DNA of 11,421 nt from an uncultured Rhodospirillaceae bacterium (GCA_900553035.1 USCC01000067.1:1-11421), one strand, 5' to 3'. Positions 1 to 7,274 are shown, counted from the stretch's first letter. Notes: generated by a model from the letters alone, not told the origin. Numbers and translations: made by a program.

Positions 1-777
1 GATGGGACGGGCGGGTGCCGGGAACAGAAGGGGTGTCCCCTGCTTTGTCCGGAGAAGATTGTTACGTCGGATGGAACCGCTACAGCGGAAGACTTCCTTG
101 TCCCAGCCGGGACAAAAGGCGGCCGGTGGTGTGGCGGATCGGGGAGGACTCAAATGGTCTGCGGACGAACATGTGAATTTGAAGAAGTCATTTTTACGCC
201 CTACAACTCATGGATCGATCCCGGATCAGTCTATGTTCCGCAGGATGTGTCCGGAAGCTTTCATGTTCAAGGGACGTCCTCTGTTTTGGGAAACGCATTT
301 GTCTCTTATTCCGATATTGTAGGAAATGTTATTATCGGCGGCCCGGACTGTGATACCCCAATAGGCTCCCCCTTTGTCTACAGATCGGCGGTCATAGGGA
401 ATAATATCAGGGTCTACGGCGACACGACTATAGAGAACTGCACTGTTGGAGGTAATGCGCAAATCTCTGGCGGAAGAATTTTTGGGAGTAGGGGCATAAA
501 TCCAGGAGAAGCCTTCAGAACGGACTGTAATATTTTTGACAATGCTTTCATTGGCGGAGATGTATACCTCAAGTACAATACCGTCAAAGACCAGGCCGCT
601 ATTTATGGAAAGGCGAGGGTTGTAGGTTCTACGATTTCCGGAAACGCCCGAATTTACGGAGAAGCCACCGTTTACGATGCGACCGTTACCGGCGATGCGA
701 AGGTTTGCGATGGCGTAAGCATCTCTGGTATGACCTTGTCCGCCTGTGACAAGCGCTACTGTTCCGACTGTCCGTAA
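1..777 (+). CDS. Cysteine-rich protein with C-terminal left-handed beta-helix (hexapeptide-like) repeats; 5' end outside window
   Basis: The frame is open from base 1 to the TAA at 775-777 (258 visible residues), so this is a 3' fragment. The first ATG, at 154, is internal and has no Shine-Dalgarno sequence in front of it. Residues 1-60 carry six cysteines (6, 12, 16, 44, 54, 58) spaced like a small disulfide or metal-binding module. Residues ~95-245 form degenerate rungs in which small or hydrophobic residues alternate with G-N/D turns (for example SAVIGNNIRVYGD, ISGNARIYGEATVYD), as in left-handed beta-helices of the hexapeptide/YdcK type. The tail is again cysteine-rich (249, 254, 257; ending CSDCP). 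The acyltransferase catalytic His context is not visible, so a structural or surface role is more likely than an enzyme; that is inference. Bases ~181-600 are about 46% GC by hand count, and ATA, AGA and AGG codons occur, unlike the neighbouring genes. It is convergent with the acetyltransferase gene. Family assignment is uncertain; the beta-helix is fairly sure. Confidence 0.75.
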   Translation, partial: DGTGGCREQKGCPLLCPEKIVTSDGTATAEDFLVPAGTKGGRWCGGSGRTQMVCGRTCEFEEVIFTPYNSWIDPGSVYVPQDVSGSFHVQGTSSVLGNAFVSYSDIVGNVIIGGPDCDTPIGSPFVYRSAVIGNNIRVYGDTTIENCTVGGNAQISGGRIFGSRGINPGEAFRTDCNIFDNAFIGGDVYLKYNTVKDQAAIYGKARVVGSTISGNARIYGEATVYDATVTGDAKVCDGVSISGMTLSACDKRYCSDCP

Positions 778-791
778 AAGAACCTTTACGG
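772..791. terminator. Tail-to-tail hairpin covering both stop codons
   Basis: CCGTAAA (772-778) pairs perfectly with TTTACGG (785-791) around a 6-base loop. The hairpin holds the TAA of the left gene (775-777) and the TAA of the convergent acetyltransferase gene (786-788, read on the minus strand). An overlapping GC-rich stem, GGCCGGG (790-796) with CCCGGCC (810-816), lies just inside the end of the acetyltransferase gene. There is no long T-run on either side, so termination efficiency is doubtful. The role as a shared bidirectional terminator is inferred from position and symmetry. Confidence 0.4.
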
Positions 792-1403
792 CCGGGAGCG
801 ACTTCCGTCCCCGGCCTTCATTTCCCTCAACATTCGCAGGCAGGCGCCGACATCATTCGCGGGAAGTTTCAGAATATCCTCATCGGGAAGCTCCCACCAC
901 TTCAGCTCCAAAAGCGCCGCCACCGTTTCCTCGTCAAAGCGGTATTTGATAATTTTAGCCGGAACACCGCCGACAATGGCATAGGGCGGCACATTGCGGG
1001 TAACGACGGCTCCGGACGCGACAACTGCCCCGTCGCCAATTTCAACCCCGTCCATGATGACGGCGTTCTGTCCGATCCAGACATCGTTTCCAATGACAGC
1101 GGGTTTGCTGTGCCGGAAATCATAAAATGATTTCTGTCCCTTCAAGGCGTAATCCGGCAGGTAGGTATGGGGATGCGTCGACAGGAAATGCAGGGGGTGC
1201 TGCGTCGGACAGATCATGACATTCGCGGCAATGGAGCAGAATGAACCGATTTTCGTCCGGGAATCGCCGCATGAAAAATTCGACCCGACATAGCTGTGAC
1301 GCCCCAGCAGGTCGTTCACGCCCGAAAAATAGCGCCGCACAGCATGGCGTTTTTCCTTTGAGGGAATAAAAGCGCACAGAAGTTTGATCAGAAAACGTTT
1401 CAT
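786..1403 (-). CDS. CatB/XAT-family hexapeptide O-acetyltransferase, probably surface polysaccharide-modifying
   Basis: A 205-residue protein, the usual size for xenobiotic/LPS-type acetyltransferases that move an acetyl group from acetyl-CoA to a sugar or antibiotic hydroxyl. The left-handed beta-helix spans residues ~33-155 (RHSYVGSNFSCGD, KIGSFCSIAANVMI, PAVIGNDVWIGQNAVIMDGV, EIGDGAVVASGAVVTRNVPP). It ends in the family-typical YAIVGGVPAKIIKYRF. His69 in CPTQHPL lies in the loop that carries the catalytic His in this family. The C-terminal helix contains the common WW-ELP pattern (169-173). The basic N-terminus (CAFIPSKEKRHAVRRYF) resembles a motif seen at the start of many LPS-assembly transferases. 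The ATG at 1403 is preceded by AAGGAT, which overlaps the stop region of the upstream gene; the gap is 15 bases, so the two genes are co-transcribed and probably coupled. The substrate is not deducible. An antibiotic acetyltransferase is possible but less likely given the N-terminal motif. Confidence 0.87.
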   Translation of the reverse strand: MKRFLIKLLCAFIPSKEKRHAVRRYFSGVNDLLGRHSYVGSNFSCGDSRTKIGSFCSIAANVMICPTQHPLHFLSTHPHTYLPDYALKGQKSFYDFRHSKPAVIGNDVWIGQNAVIMDGVEIGDGAVVASGAVVTRNVPPYAIVGGVPAKIIKYRFDEETVAALLELKWWELPDEDILKLPANDVGACLRMLREMKAGDGSRSRP

Positions 1404-1418
1404 CCGGGGAATATCCTT

Positions 1419-3650
1419 TTAAAAATCAAGTTTTTTCATTTCTTCACGGGCACGGGAAACACTCCGGCGCCCTTTCCGCACAACGCCTGTCACGTTTGCG
1501 TAATCGTCCGTCCACAGATTTTTCAGCCGTGGTTCCGGCAGATCCCGCCATCCGGCGTCGGCATGCCGGAGTGTTTCAAGCGTTTGCGCGGAAGGTGTCA
1601 GGACGGCCCAGTATGTTTTCGTCCCGTACGGCGGATTATCGCTGATGTACAGGGCACCGTACAGGCCGAGTTCCCGAGCCGCCGCCGACAGGACGCGATC
1701 CAGATCCAGTAGACGGTTTGAAATATGGAACAGAAGTATCCCGTCCGGCGTCAAACGCTTCAGATACAGGGCGACAGCTTCCCGCGTCATCAGATGAGTC
1801 GGAACGGCGTCCGACGAAAAAGCGTCAAGGACAATCAGGTTAAACGGCTGTTTTTCACGAGCCAGCAGGACGCGACCGTCGCCGATTTTGATTTCAGCGT
1901 CCGGCGTATGGTCACGGACATAGGTAAAAACAGGCGCCATACCGCGGCTGAGCTTTGCCACGCCGGAATCAATTTCAAAATACGTCCATTTCTGCCCCGG
2001 CAAAGCATACGCCGACAGCGCTCCGGTGCCCAGACCGACAACGCCGACGCGCCACCCGGCGGATTCCGAGTCAAAAGCTCGGAAAACAGATCCCGCTCCG
2101 GAAGACGGCGCATAGTATGTCTGCGGAATCTTCCTCAGTTTCGGCGAAACAAACTGCAGGCCATGCAACGTCCGTCCGTGGAACAGGATTTTCTGTGTTC
2201 CCAGAGGGCTTTCGTGGCGAATGACCCGGGTGACGCCGAAAAAGCTCCGTTCCTGCAAAAGGCGGGCGTTGAAAAAGGAATGCGGGTTTCTCGGTGCAAA
2301 AACATAACTTCCGAAAAACACCAGCGCCGCTCCCATAAGAGCATACCGCAGCGGATACGCCCGCGTGGCTGTCATGAACGCTCCGACCATGGCCAGAACC
2401 AGAAGCTCGGCCAGTTCCTGTTCAAAATCGTCGGAGGAATGCGCCACGGCAAACAGGGCAAAGGACAGAAAGAACACAAACAGCGGATAAGCAAAATCGC
2501 GCCAGATATCCTGCATTGAACGGCCTTTGAAAACCGAGCCGGGACGCAGGAGCAGGGCGAACAGAAAAACAACGGCGTATTCGAAATAATCGCTGAAAAT
2601 CAAAGGAGCCACAAGACCGTTGAACCCCCCCGCCAGGGCGCCCCCGATCGCCGTACAGAAATAAAAAACCGTCAGCCGTCCGGGTTCGGGGCGGCTTTCC
2701 GACAACAGCCCCAGACACGTCTGGCTCATCACATAAAACACGAACAGATGCGGCACGATCAGACGTTGCGGCATGAAGGACAGCAGGAACATGATAATGA
2801 ACAGAACAGCCGCCGCCGGCTGCATTTTCAGAACAAGGTCCAGAACCCGTCTGTTCCACGGCGAAAAGGCAAGGACATATGAAAACAGATAAAGCGCCAG
2901 CGGGATAATCCAGAACAAAGGCGTCGGGGAAACGTCCGTCGTCACATATGTCGTCACGCCCATCATCAGGCTGCACGGCGCAAACGCCAGAGCCGTCCAG
3001 TAAAACAGGCGCGCAAAAGGCGTTTTTGCCGCCGGCCGGGACTCGGGTGTTTCAGCCGGACGCGAAATGAAAAGGCATATAAAAAGCAAAAGCGTATACC
3101 CCGCGAAGACGAACGACCAAACGTCTTCCTGTCGCGCGACACTCAGGTGCGGCTCGACCAGAAAAGGATACGAAATCAGTGCGCACAGGCTGCCCAGATT
3201 GCTGACGGCATACAGGAAATAAGGGCTCTGACGCGGTTCAAGACGGCCATACCAGACCTGCAACAGCGGCGACATCGCGGACAAAAGAAAAAACGGCAGT
3301 CCGGCCCCGGCCAGAAGTGCGCCGATCAGTTCGGCGTTCACAGAAGGCGATGCCGCGTCCAGCGCTCCGATACCGACCGGCAGAAGGGCAAGCGCCCCCA
3401 GAATCATCACAACCTGAACAACGCCCTGTCCCTTTGGTTTGCGCTGGACGGCACAGGCATAGGCATAACCGCACAGAAGCAGAACCTGATACGTCATCAT
3501 GCAGACGTTCCATACCGACGGCGAACCGCCCAGCTGCGGCAGAACGGCTTTTGCCAGCAGGGGCTGCACCGAAAACAAAAGGAATGCCCCCATAAAAACG
3601 GTCGCCGTAAACAGGAAAACTTCCGCCCGCCGCTTTACGTCCGTCCGCAT
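1419..3650 (-). CDS. Fused polytopic membrane protein / spermidine-synthase-like domain
   Basis: 743 residues. Residues ~10-455 contain roughly a dozen or more hydrophobic segments, beginning with ATVFMGAFLLFSVQPLLAKA, then PQLGGSPSVWNVCMMTYQ, a signature of the fused MFS/spermidine-synthase family. Residues ~485-690 form a Rossmann-type aminopropyl/methyltransferase-like domain: HGRTLHGLQF (491-500), glycine loop VVGLGTGALSAY (537-548), acidic strand end YFEID (557-561), GDGR (590-593) and LDAFSSDAVPTHLMT (608-622). True spermidine synthases have GGGDG and a DSTDP-like active site. Here the loop is GLGTG and the acidic motif is DAFSSD, so polyamine synthesis is not assured; the family function is largely unknown. 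The ATG at 3650 has a near-perfect AAGGAGG four bases upstream. It is the first gene of an operon with the acetyltransferase and is divergent from the ATP-grasp gene. Its SAM-like domain probably faces the cytoplasm (inference). Confidence 0.87.
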   Translation of the reverse strand: MRTDVKRRAEVFLFTATVFMGAFLLFSVQPLLAKAVLPQLGGSPSVWNVCMMTYQVLLLCGYAYACAVQRKPKGQGVVQVVMILGALALLPVGIGALDAASPSVNAELIGALLAGAGLPFFLLSAMSPLLQVWYGRLEPRQSPYFLYAVSNLGSLCALISYPFLVEPHLSVARQEDVWSFVFAGYTLLLFICLFISRPAETPESRPAAKTPFARLFYWTALAFAPCSLMMGVTTYVTTDVSPTPLFWIIPLALYLFSYVLAFSPWNRRVLDLVLKMQPAAAVLFIIMFLLSFMPQRLIVPHLFVFYVMSQTCLGLLSESRPEPGRLTVFYFCTAIGGALAGGFNGLVAPLIFSDYFEYAVVFLFALLLRPGSVFKGRSMQDIWRDFAYPLFVFFLSFALFAVAHSSDDFEQELAELLVLAMVGAFMTATRAYPLRYALMGAALVFFGSYVFAPRNPHSFFNARLLQERSFFGVTRVIRHESPLGTQKILFHGRTLHGLQFVSPKLRKIPQTYYAPSSGAGSVFRAFDSESAGWRVGVVGLGTGALSAYALPGQKWTYFEIDSGVAKLSRGMAPVFTYVRDHTPDAEIKIGDGRVLLAREKQPFNLIVLDAFSSDAVPTHLMTREAVALYLKRLTPDGILLFHISNRLLDLDRVLSAAARELGLYGALYISDNPPYGTKTYWAVLTPSAQTLETLRHADAGWRDLPEPRLKNLWTDDYANVTGVVRKGRRSVSRAREEMKKLDF

Positions 3651-3782
3651 GCTTCCTCCTTGGAATTCTTTTCAAAACGGTTTTGATTTTAACCTCCTTT
3701 TTATTGTTTTTGTCTTAAATTTTTATAAAAATCCCTTTTCCCGGTTCTTCGGGCAGAGGCGAAACGAAGGAACAGTTTTTTC
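3651..3782. promoter_or_regulatory. AT-rich divergent promoter region with a perfect palindrome
   Basis: This 132-base divergent gap is strikingly AT-rich at 3661-3735. ATTTTTATAAAAAT at 3719-3732 is a perfect 14-base palindrome that gives a TATAAA-type -10 on both strands. No good TTGACA-type -35 is found at 16-18 bases on either strand, so exact promoters cannot be assigned. GAAGGA at 3765-3770 is the probable ribosome binding site for the rightward gene. AAGGAGG just left of 3660 (minus strand) serves the leftward gene. A small CCCG/CGGG hairpin sits at 3740-3753. Confidence 0.5.
3672..3686. repeat. Short inverted repeat, possible operator
   Basis: TCAAAAC-G-GTTTTGA: 7-base perfect arms around one central base. 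It lies between the AT-rich promoter core and the leftward gene's ribosome binding site, where a repressor could act on the membrane protein/acetyltransferase operon. It is only a sequence-symmetry call, with no known regulator matched. Confidence 0.3.
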
Positions 3783-6242
3783 ATGTCGCTTTCTTTTTCC
3801 TATCCGGCGGCGATTCCGGACGGCGGATACAATGAACTTCTGGGGCCGGACGGCCTTCCCCGTCCGCAGTGGCGCGCCTTTTTTGACGCCGTTGAAGCCG
3901 ACGGCCCCGAAAAGCTCCCCTTTTATGCCGAACAGTCGGTACGCTACATGAACGCCGACACCGTCCCGGACGGCTCGGAAAAATACATGCACGGCCTGAT
4001 TCCGTTCCTGTTGTCCGCCGAAGAGTTCGCCCGCATTTCCGAAGGCCTGATTCAACGGGCACACCTTTTGAACCGGACGCTGGCCGATCTGTACGGTGAA
4101 CAGACCCTGATTTCCGACGGCGTCCTTCCCCCCGGCGTTGTTTTCGGACATCCGTCCTACCTGCCGGCTCTTTTGGGCATACGACCGCCCGACGGTATCT
4201 TTCTGCGCGAATACGCCGCCGAAATCGAACGCGCCCCGGACGGACGTTTCTGGGTCGTCGGCGACGAAACCCAGATTCCCAGCGGTTCGGGGCGGACGAT
4301 TAAGAACCGGCTGGTTCTGTCGCGCGTCATGCCGAAAATATACGCCCGCACCGCGCCCCGGCGGATTGTGGACTTTTTCCGCTCTCTGCGCCGTCACCTC
4401 ATCAGCTTTGCGCCGACGCCGGAGAAATACAAGGTTCCCTGCATTGTCCTTTTGTGCCGGGGGACGCAGGACGCCCTGTCCTATGAAGATGCCTTTTTCG
4501 CCCGCAACCTTGGCATCAGCGCGGTTCAGCCGGGCGACCTGTCCGTACGGGGCAACATGGTTTTCCTGAAAAACACAAGCGGCCTGAAACAGGTTGACGT
4601 CATTCTGCGCCGCATCGACGACGATCTGTGCGATCCGTTGGAACTGAAAGGCTCCTCCCTGTTCGGCGTTGCGGGCCTGGTCGAGGCAGTGCGCGCCGGA
4701 AAAGTGGCTCTGGTCAATCCGCTCGGCACGGGGCTGGCTCAAATCCCGGCATTAAGAGCCTTCATCCACGGCATCAGCCGTTTTTTCAACAGAGAAGACC
4801 TGCTCCTGCCCTCGGCGGCGACATGGTGGTGCGGGCAGGAACGCGAACGGCGCTTTGTCCTTGAGAACAGAGCAAACCTGCGAATCCGCCGTGCTTCGGA
4901 CGGAAAGGAAGTTGCGCCGACCGACGAAGAGATCCTCGCCGCGCCCGAAGCCTATGTTGCCGAGGAAAGTGTTCTGGCCTCTTCCACGCCCGTCCTGCGC
5001 CGCGGAGAAATTGTCCCGGCTCGCGTACGTCTGCGTTTCCACCTGATTTACGACAATGGCGAATACCGGGTGATGGAAGGCGGGTCGGCCTTCACGCGCA
5101 CGGACGGAGCCCTGAGCGTCCGCGACATCTGGATCCCCCGGACAGACAAAGAAAAAATGGAAACCGGAGTCATCCTGCCCGCCGAAATGCAACCCCGGAT
5201 GAAACCGATCCGCACAACGTTTGAACTGACCTCCCGGACGGCTGACAACATGTTCTGGCTGGGACGCAACCTGGAACGAAGCGAAGATCTGACGCGGCTT
5301 TTGCGTGCGACGATCCGGCGCACCGTTGACAGCCCCGAAATTCCCGAACCCGACGATATGGCGACCCTGTTTTCCATTCTGGCGCTTCTGGGGCACCTGC
5401 CTTTTGGCGATTTCCGGAACCCGGAAACACAGAGGGCCGCCCTGTCCGCCCTGCGTGAAGTCGTCTGTTCCCCGGATTATGCTTTCGGCCTCCACAGCCT
5501 GTTTTCCCGAATGAAGGAAATGGCCGATCAGTTGCGTGACCGTCTGTCAATGGATACGTGGGAGATTTTCACCCATCTTTCCGTTCTTCTGCCCGAAAGA
5601 AAGGCCGACGGGCGCATCCTTTTGAACCGGCTGAACGCCCTGATTTTGCAACAAAACGCCCTGAGCGGCCTGATCCGCGAAAACATGACGCGCGAGCACA
5701 GCTGGCGCTTTATGGAAATCGGGCGCCGCCTGGAACGCGGGCTGCACGTGCTGAACCTGATGTCCGGGGTTGAATTCTGCGCCAACAGCGGATTCAACGC
5801 CGCTCTGGAAACTTTGCTGGAAGTATCGGACAGCCGTATGACCTACCGAGCCCGGTATATGGCCGTGCCGACGGTGCCTCTGGTGTTTGACCTTCTGATC
5901 TGCGACGATACGAATCCGCGCGCGTTGATTTATCAGGTGCTGAAACTGCGCCAGAACATCTCTGTCATGGAGCGTGAAAGCAACATTGAAGGTCTGTTCC
6001 GACCCGAAATCGAAATCCTTGAAGACATTCTGGACGGCATCCGGAAAATCGACGTCATGACACTGGCCGAACATGCGCCGGGGCCGGGCGAGACCGTCCT
6101 GATGACGCCCGCTGTCACCGCACGGCTGACGGAGCTGAAAGGAAAGCTGGCGGCCTTTTCCGATACCCTGACCCTGTCGTGCTTTGTCCATGCGGCTTCA
6201 ACGCGTCAGGGGCCTTCCTACGCGAAAGGAAAAATGAAATGA
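3783..6242 (+). CDS. Fused circularly permuted ATP-grasp / alpha-E domain protein
   Basis: 819 residues joining two proteins that are often separate genes. The N-terminal CP_ATPgrasp-type domain (residues ~15-475) shows YNELLGPDGLPRPQW, the LADLYGEQ(T)L-I-DG segment (100-113), QIPSGSGRTIKNR (164-176), DVILRRIDDDLCDPLEL (272-288), NPLGTGL (312-318) and TWWCGQE (347-353). ATP-grasp enzymes activate a carboxylate as acyl-phosphate and ligate it to an amine, so an amide or peptide ligase activity is predicted for the family; the substrate is unknown. The C-terminal alpha-helical alpha-E domain (~478-815) starts at TSRTADNMFWLGRNLERSED (483-502) and contains WRFMEIGRRLERGLHVLNLM (641-660) and LICDDTNPRALIYQVLKLRQ (705-724), both family hallmarks. 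Cytoplasmic: no signal peptide is seen. The ATG at 3783 has GAAGGA about 12 bases upstream. Its stop overlaps the start of the transglutaminase gene (ATGA), fixing them as one functional unit. Domain identification is strong; the biochemical role is inference. Confidence 0.9.
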   Translation: MSLSFSYPAAIPDGGYNELLGPDGLPRPQWRAFFDAVEADGPEKLPFYAEQSVRYMNADTVPDGSEKYMHGLIPFLLSAEEFARISEGLIQRAHLLNRTLADLYGEQTLISDGVLPPGVVFGHPSYLPALLGIRPPDGIFLREYAAEIERAPDGRFWVVGDETQIPSGSGRTIKNRLVLSRVMPKIYARTAPRRIVDFFRSLRRHLISFAPTPEKYKVPCIVLLCRGTQDALSYEDAFFARNLGISAVQPGDLSVRGNMVFLKNTSGLKQVDVILRRIDDDLCDPLELKGSSLFGVAGLVEAVRAGKVALVNPLGTGLAQIPALRAFIHGISRFFNREDLLLPSAATWWCGQERERRFVLENRANLRIRRASDGKEVAPTDEEILAAPEAYVAEESVLASSTPVLRRGEIVPARVRLRFHLIYDNGEYRVMEGGSAFTRTDGALSVRDIWIPRTDKEKMETGVILPAEMQPRMKPIRTTFELTSRTADNMFWLGRNLERSEDLTRLLRATIRRTVDSPEIPEPDDMATLFSILALLGHLPFGDFRNPETQRAALSALREVVCSPDYAFGLHSLFSRMKEMADQLRDRLSMDTWEIFTHLSVLLPERKADGRILLNRLNALILQQNALSGLIRENMTREHSWRFMEIGRRLERGLHVLNLMSGVEFCANSGFNAALETLLEVSDSRMTYRARYMAVPTVPLVFDLLICDDTNPRALIYQVLKLRQNISVMERESNIEGLFRPEIEILEDILDGIRKIDVMTLAEHAPGPGETVLMTPAVTARLTELKGKLAAFSDTLTLSCFVHAASTRQGPSYAKGKMK

Positions 6243-7144
6243 GCGACGCCCGCTATCATGTCCGTCATAAAACGATCTACGGCTACAGCCTGCCCGTCAC
6301 TCTGTCGCATCATCTGGCTCGCCTGAAACCCCGCGAAACAATTCATCAGCATATTTCCGCCGCGGTCGTCACGGTTGATCCCGAACCGGCTTTCATCACA
6401 AACGACCGGGACGCTTACGGCAACCGCACGACTTTTTTCATTGCGGAAACGCCCCACACGTCCATGACTGTGACTTCCGAATTCACGGCGGAAATCACCG
6501 CTCCCGAACTCCCGGAGGCCGCCGGAACGGTATCATGGGAAAAAACCCGCGACATCCTGTCGGTGCCGGGAACACCCGCCCTTCTTGAAGCCGCGCGGAT
6601 GGCTTATCCGTCCGTTTTCATTCCGCCGCCGTCCGATGAAATAAAAGCCTATGCCGCGCGTTCCCTGGCTCCCGGCCGCCCCGTGCTGGAAGCCGCCGAA
6701 AATCTGATGCACCGGATTTTTGCCGATTTCATCTATGACCCTGCCGCCACCAGCATTGCCACACCGGTCAACGACGTTCTGCGCCTGCGCCGCGGTGTCT
6801 GTCAGGATTTCGCCCACCTGGCCATCGCCGGTCTGCGCTCGCACGGACTGGCCGCCCGGTATGTCAGCGGTTACATCCGAACCTGCCGTTCCGAACCCGT
6901 GTCTCAGGCGGCCGATATTGAAATGATCGGCGGCGACGCCTCGCACGCCTGGTTCGCCGTATACGTGCCCGGATTCGGGTGGGTTGACCTGGATCCGACG
7001 AACAACATGTATGTCCAATCCGAACATATCACCGTCGGATGGGGCCGGGACTTTGATGACATGAGCCCGATCAAGGGTGTCATGACCGGCGGCGGCCGTC
7101 ATACCGTCACGGTTGACGTTTCCGTCAGGCCGTTGCCGACGTAA
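6239..7144 (+). CDS. Transglutaminase-like cysteine-protease-fold protein
   Basis: 301 residues from ATG 6239, which overlaps the previous TGA by four bases (ATGA) and has AAGGA eight bases upstream; a longer frame from 6179 lacks these signals. The N-terminal bacterial transglutaminase-associated region (residues ~5-90; YHVRHKTIYGYSLPVTLSHH) precedes a papain-like transglutaminase core. The catalytic triad is Cys188 in RRGVCQDFAHL, His236 in DASHAWFAVY and Asp252 in WVDLDPTNN. All three are intact, so it should be active, most probably as a peptidase or amide hydrolase/transferase. No signal peptide or membrane span, so cytoplasmic. Proteins of this type are typically encoded beside CP-ATP-grasp and alpha-E proteins, often also beside an Anbu proteasome-like peptidase. 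Here no Anbu gene is adjacent. Inferred role: cleaving or transferring the amide product made by the ATP-grasp partner. Confidence 0.9.
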   Translation: MSDARYHVRHKTIYGYSLPVTLSHHLARLKPRETIHQHISAAVVTVDPEPAFITNDRDAYGNRTTFFIAETPHTSMTVTSEFTAEITAPELPEAAGTVSWEKTRDILSVPGTPALLEAARMAYPSVFIPPPSDEIKAYAARSLAPGRPVLEAAENLMHRIFADFIYDPAATSIATPVNDVLRLRRGVCQDFAHLAIAGLRSHGLAARYVSGYIRTCRSEPVSQAADIEMIGGDASHAWFAVYVPGFGWVDLDPTNNMYVQSEHITVGWGRDFDDMSPIKGVMTGGGRHTVTVDVSVRPLPT

Positions 7145-7150
7145 GGGTCG

Positions 7151-7169
7151 GTAGGCAATTTTTGCCTAC
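7151..7169 (+). terminator. Perfect 8-bp stem-loop after the transglutaminase gene
   Basis: GTAGGCAA (7151-7158) pairs perfectly with TTGCCTAC (7162-7169) across a TTT loop, six bases after the TAA. No T-run follows immediately. A second A/T hairpin, AAAAAG (7180-7185) with CTTTTT (7190-7195), leads into T-rich sequence up to about 7203. Together they probably end the ATP-grasp/transglutaminase transcript before the flagellin unit. Alternatively the stem is a regulatory element of the flagellin upstream region. Confidence 0.5.
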
Positions 7170-7195
7170 TAATACATTGAAAAAGTTAGCTTTTT

Positions 7196-7255
7196 TTGTT
7201 TTTATCCGTCTCTTTTTATGCTAATCTGAAAGAGTGGAAAACGATTCGCCGAAGC
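7196..7255 (+). promoter_or_regulatory. Candidate flagellin promoter(s)
   Basis: Three weak readings are possible. (a) Housekeeping type: TTGTTT (7196-7201), 15-base spacer, TATGCT (7217-7222). (b) Sigma-54 type: TGGAAA-N5-TCGC at 7235-7249, with GG and GC exactly ten bases apart as in -24/-12 elements but with imperfect flanks. (c) Sigma-28 type: GAAAGAGT-N12-GCCGAAGC (7228-7255). Options b and c would start transcription near 7261, leaving only about 14 bases of leader, barely enough for the AAGGA ribosome binding site at 7263-7267. Option a leaves a leader of about 45 bases. Flagellin genes in this class use sigma-54 or sigma-28, but the sequence alone does not decide. Confidence 0.3.
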
Positions 7256-7274
7256 CTTCATAAAGGAAAAAACA

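Noticed and set aside
2..322. Open frame of 106 codons at the left edge in frame 2
   Set aside because: Basic, low-complexity translation overlapping the beta-helix gene; frame 1 is the one with protein-like content through the same bases.
3723..4742. 339-codon minus-strand open frame
   Set aside because: Antisense shadow of the ATP-grasp gene; composition (A, G, Q, R, V-rich) and lack of motifs are typical of the complementary frame of a GC-rich gene.
5547..6191. 214-codon minus-strand open frame
   Set aside because: Antisense to the alpha-E domain; H/Q/R-rich shadow.
6179..6238. Upstream ATG extending the transglutaminase by 20 codons
   Set aside because: Overlaps deep into the alpha-E coding region and lacks a ribosome site; ATG 6239 has AAGGA and the ATGA coupling.
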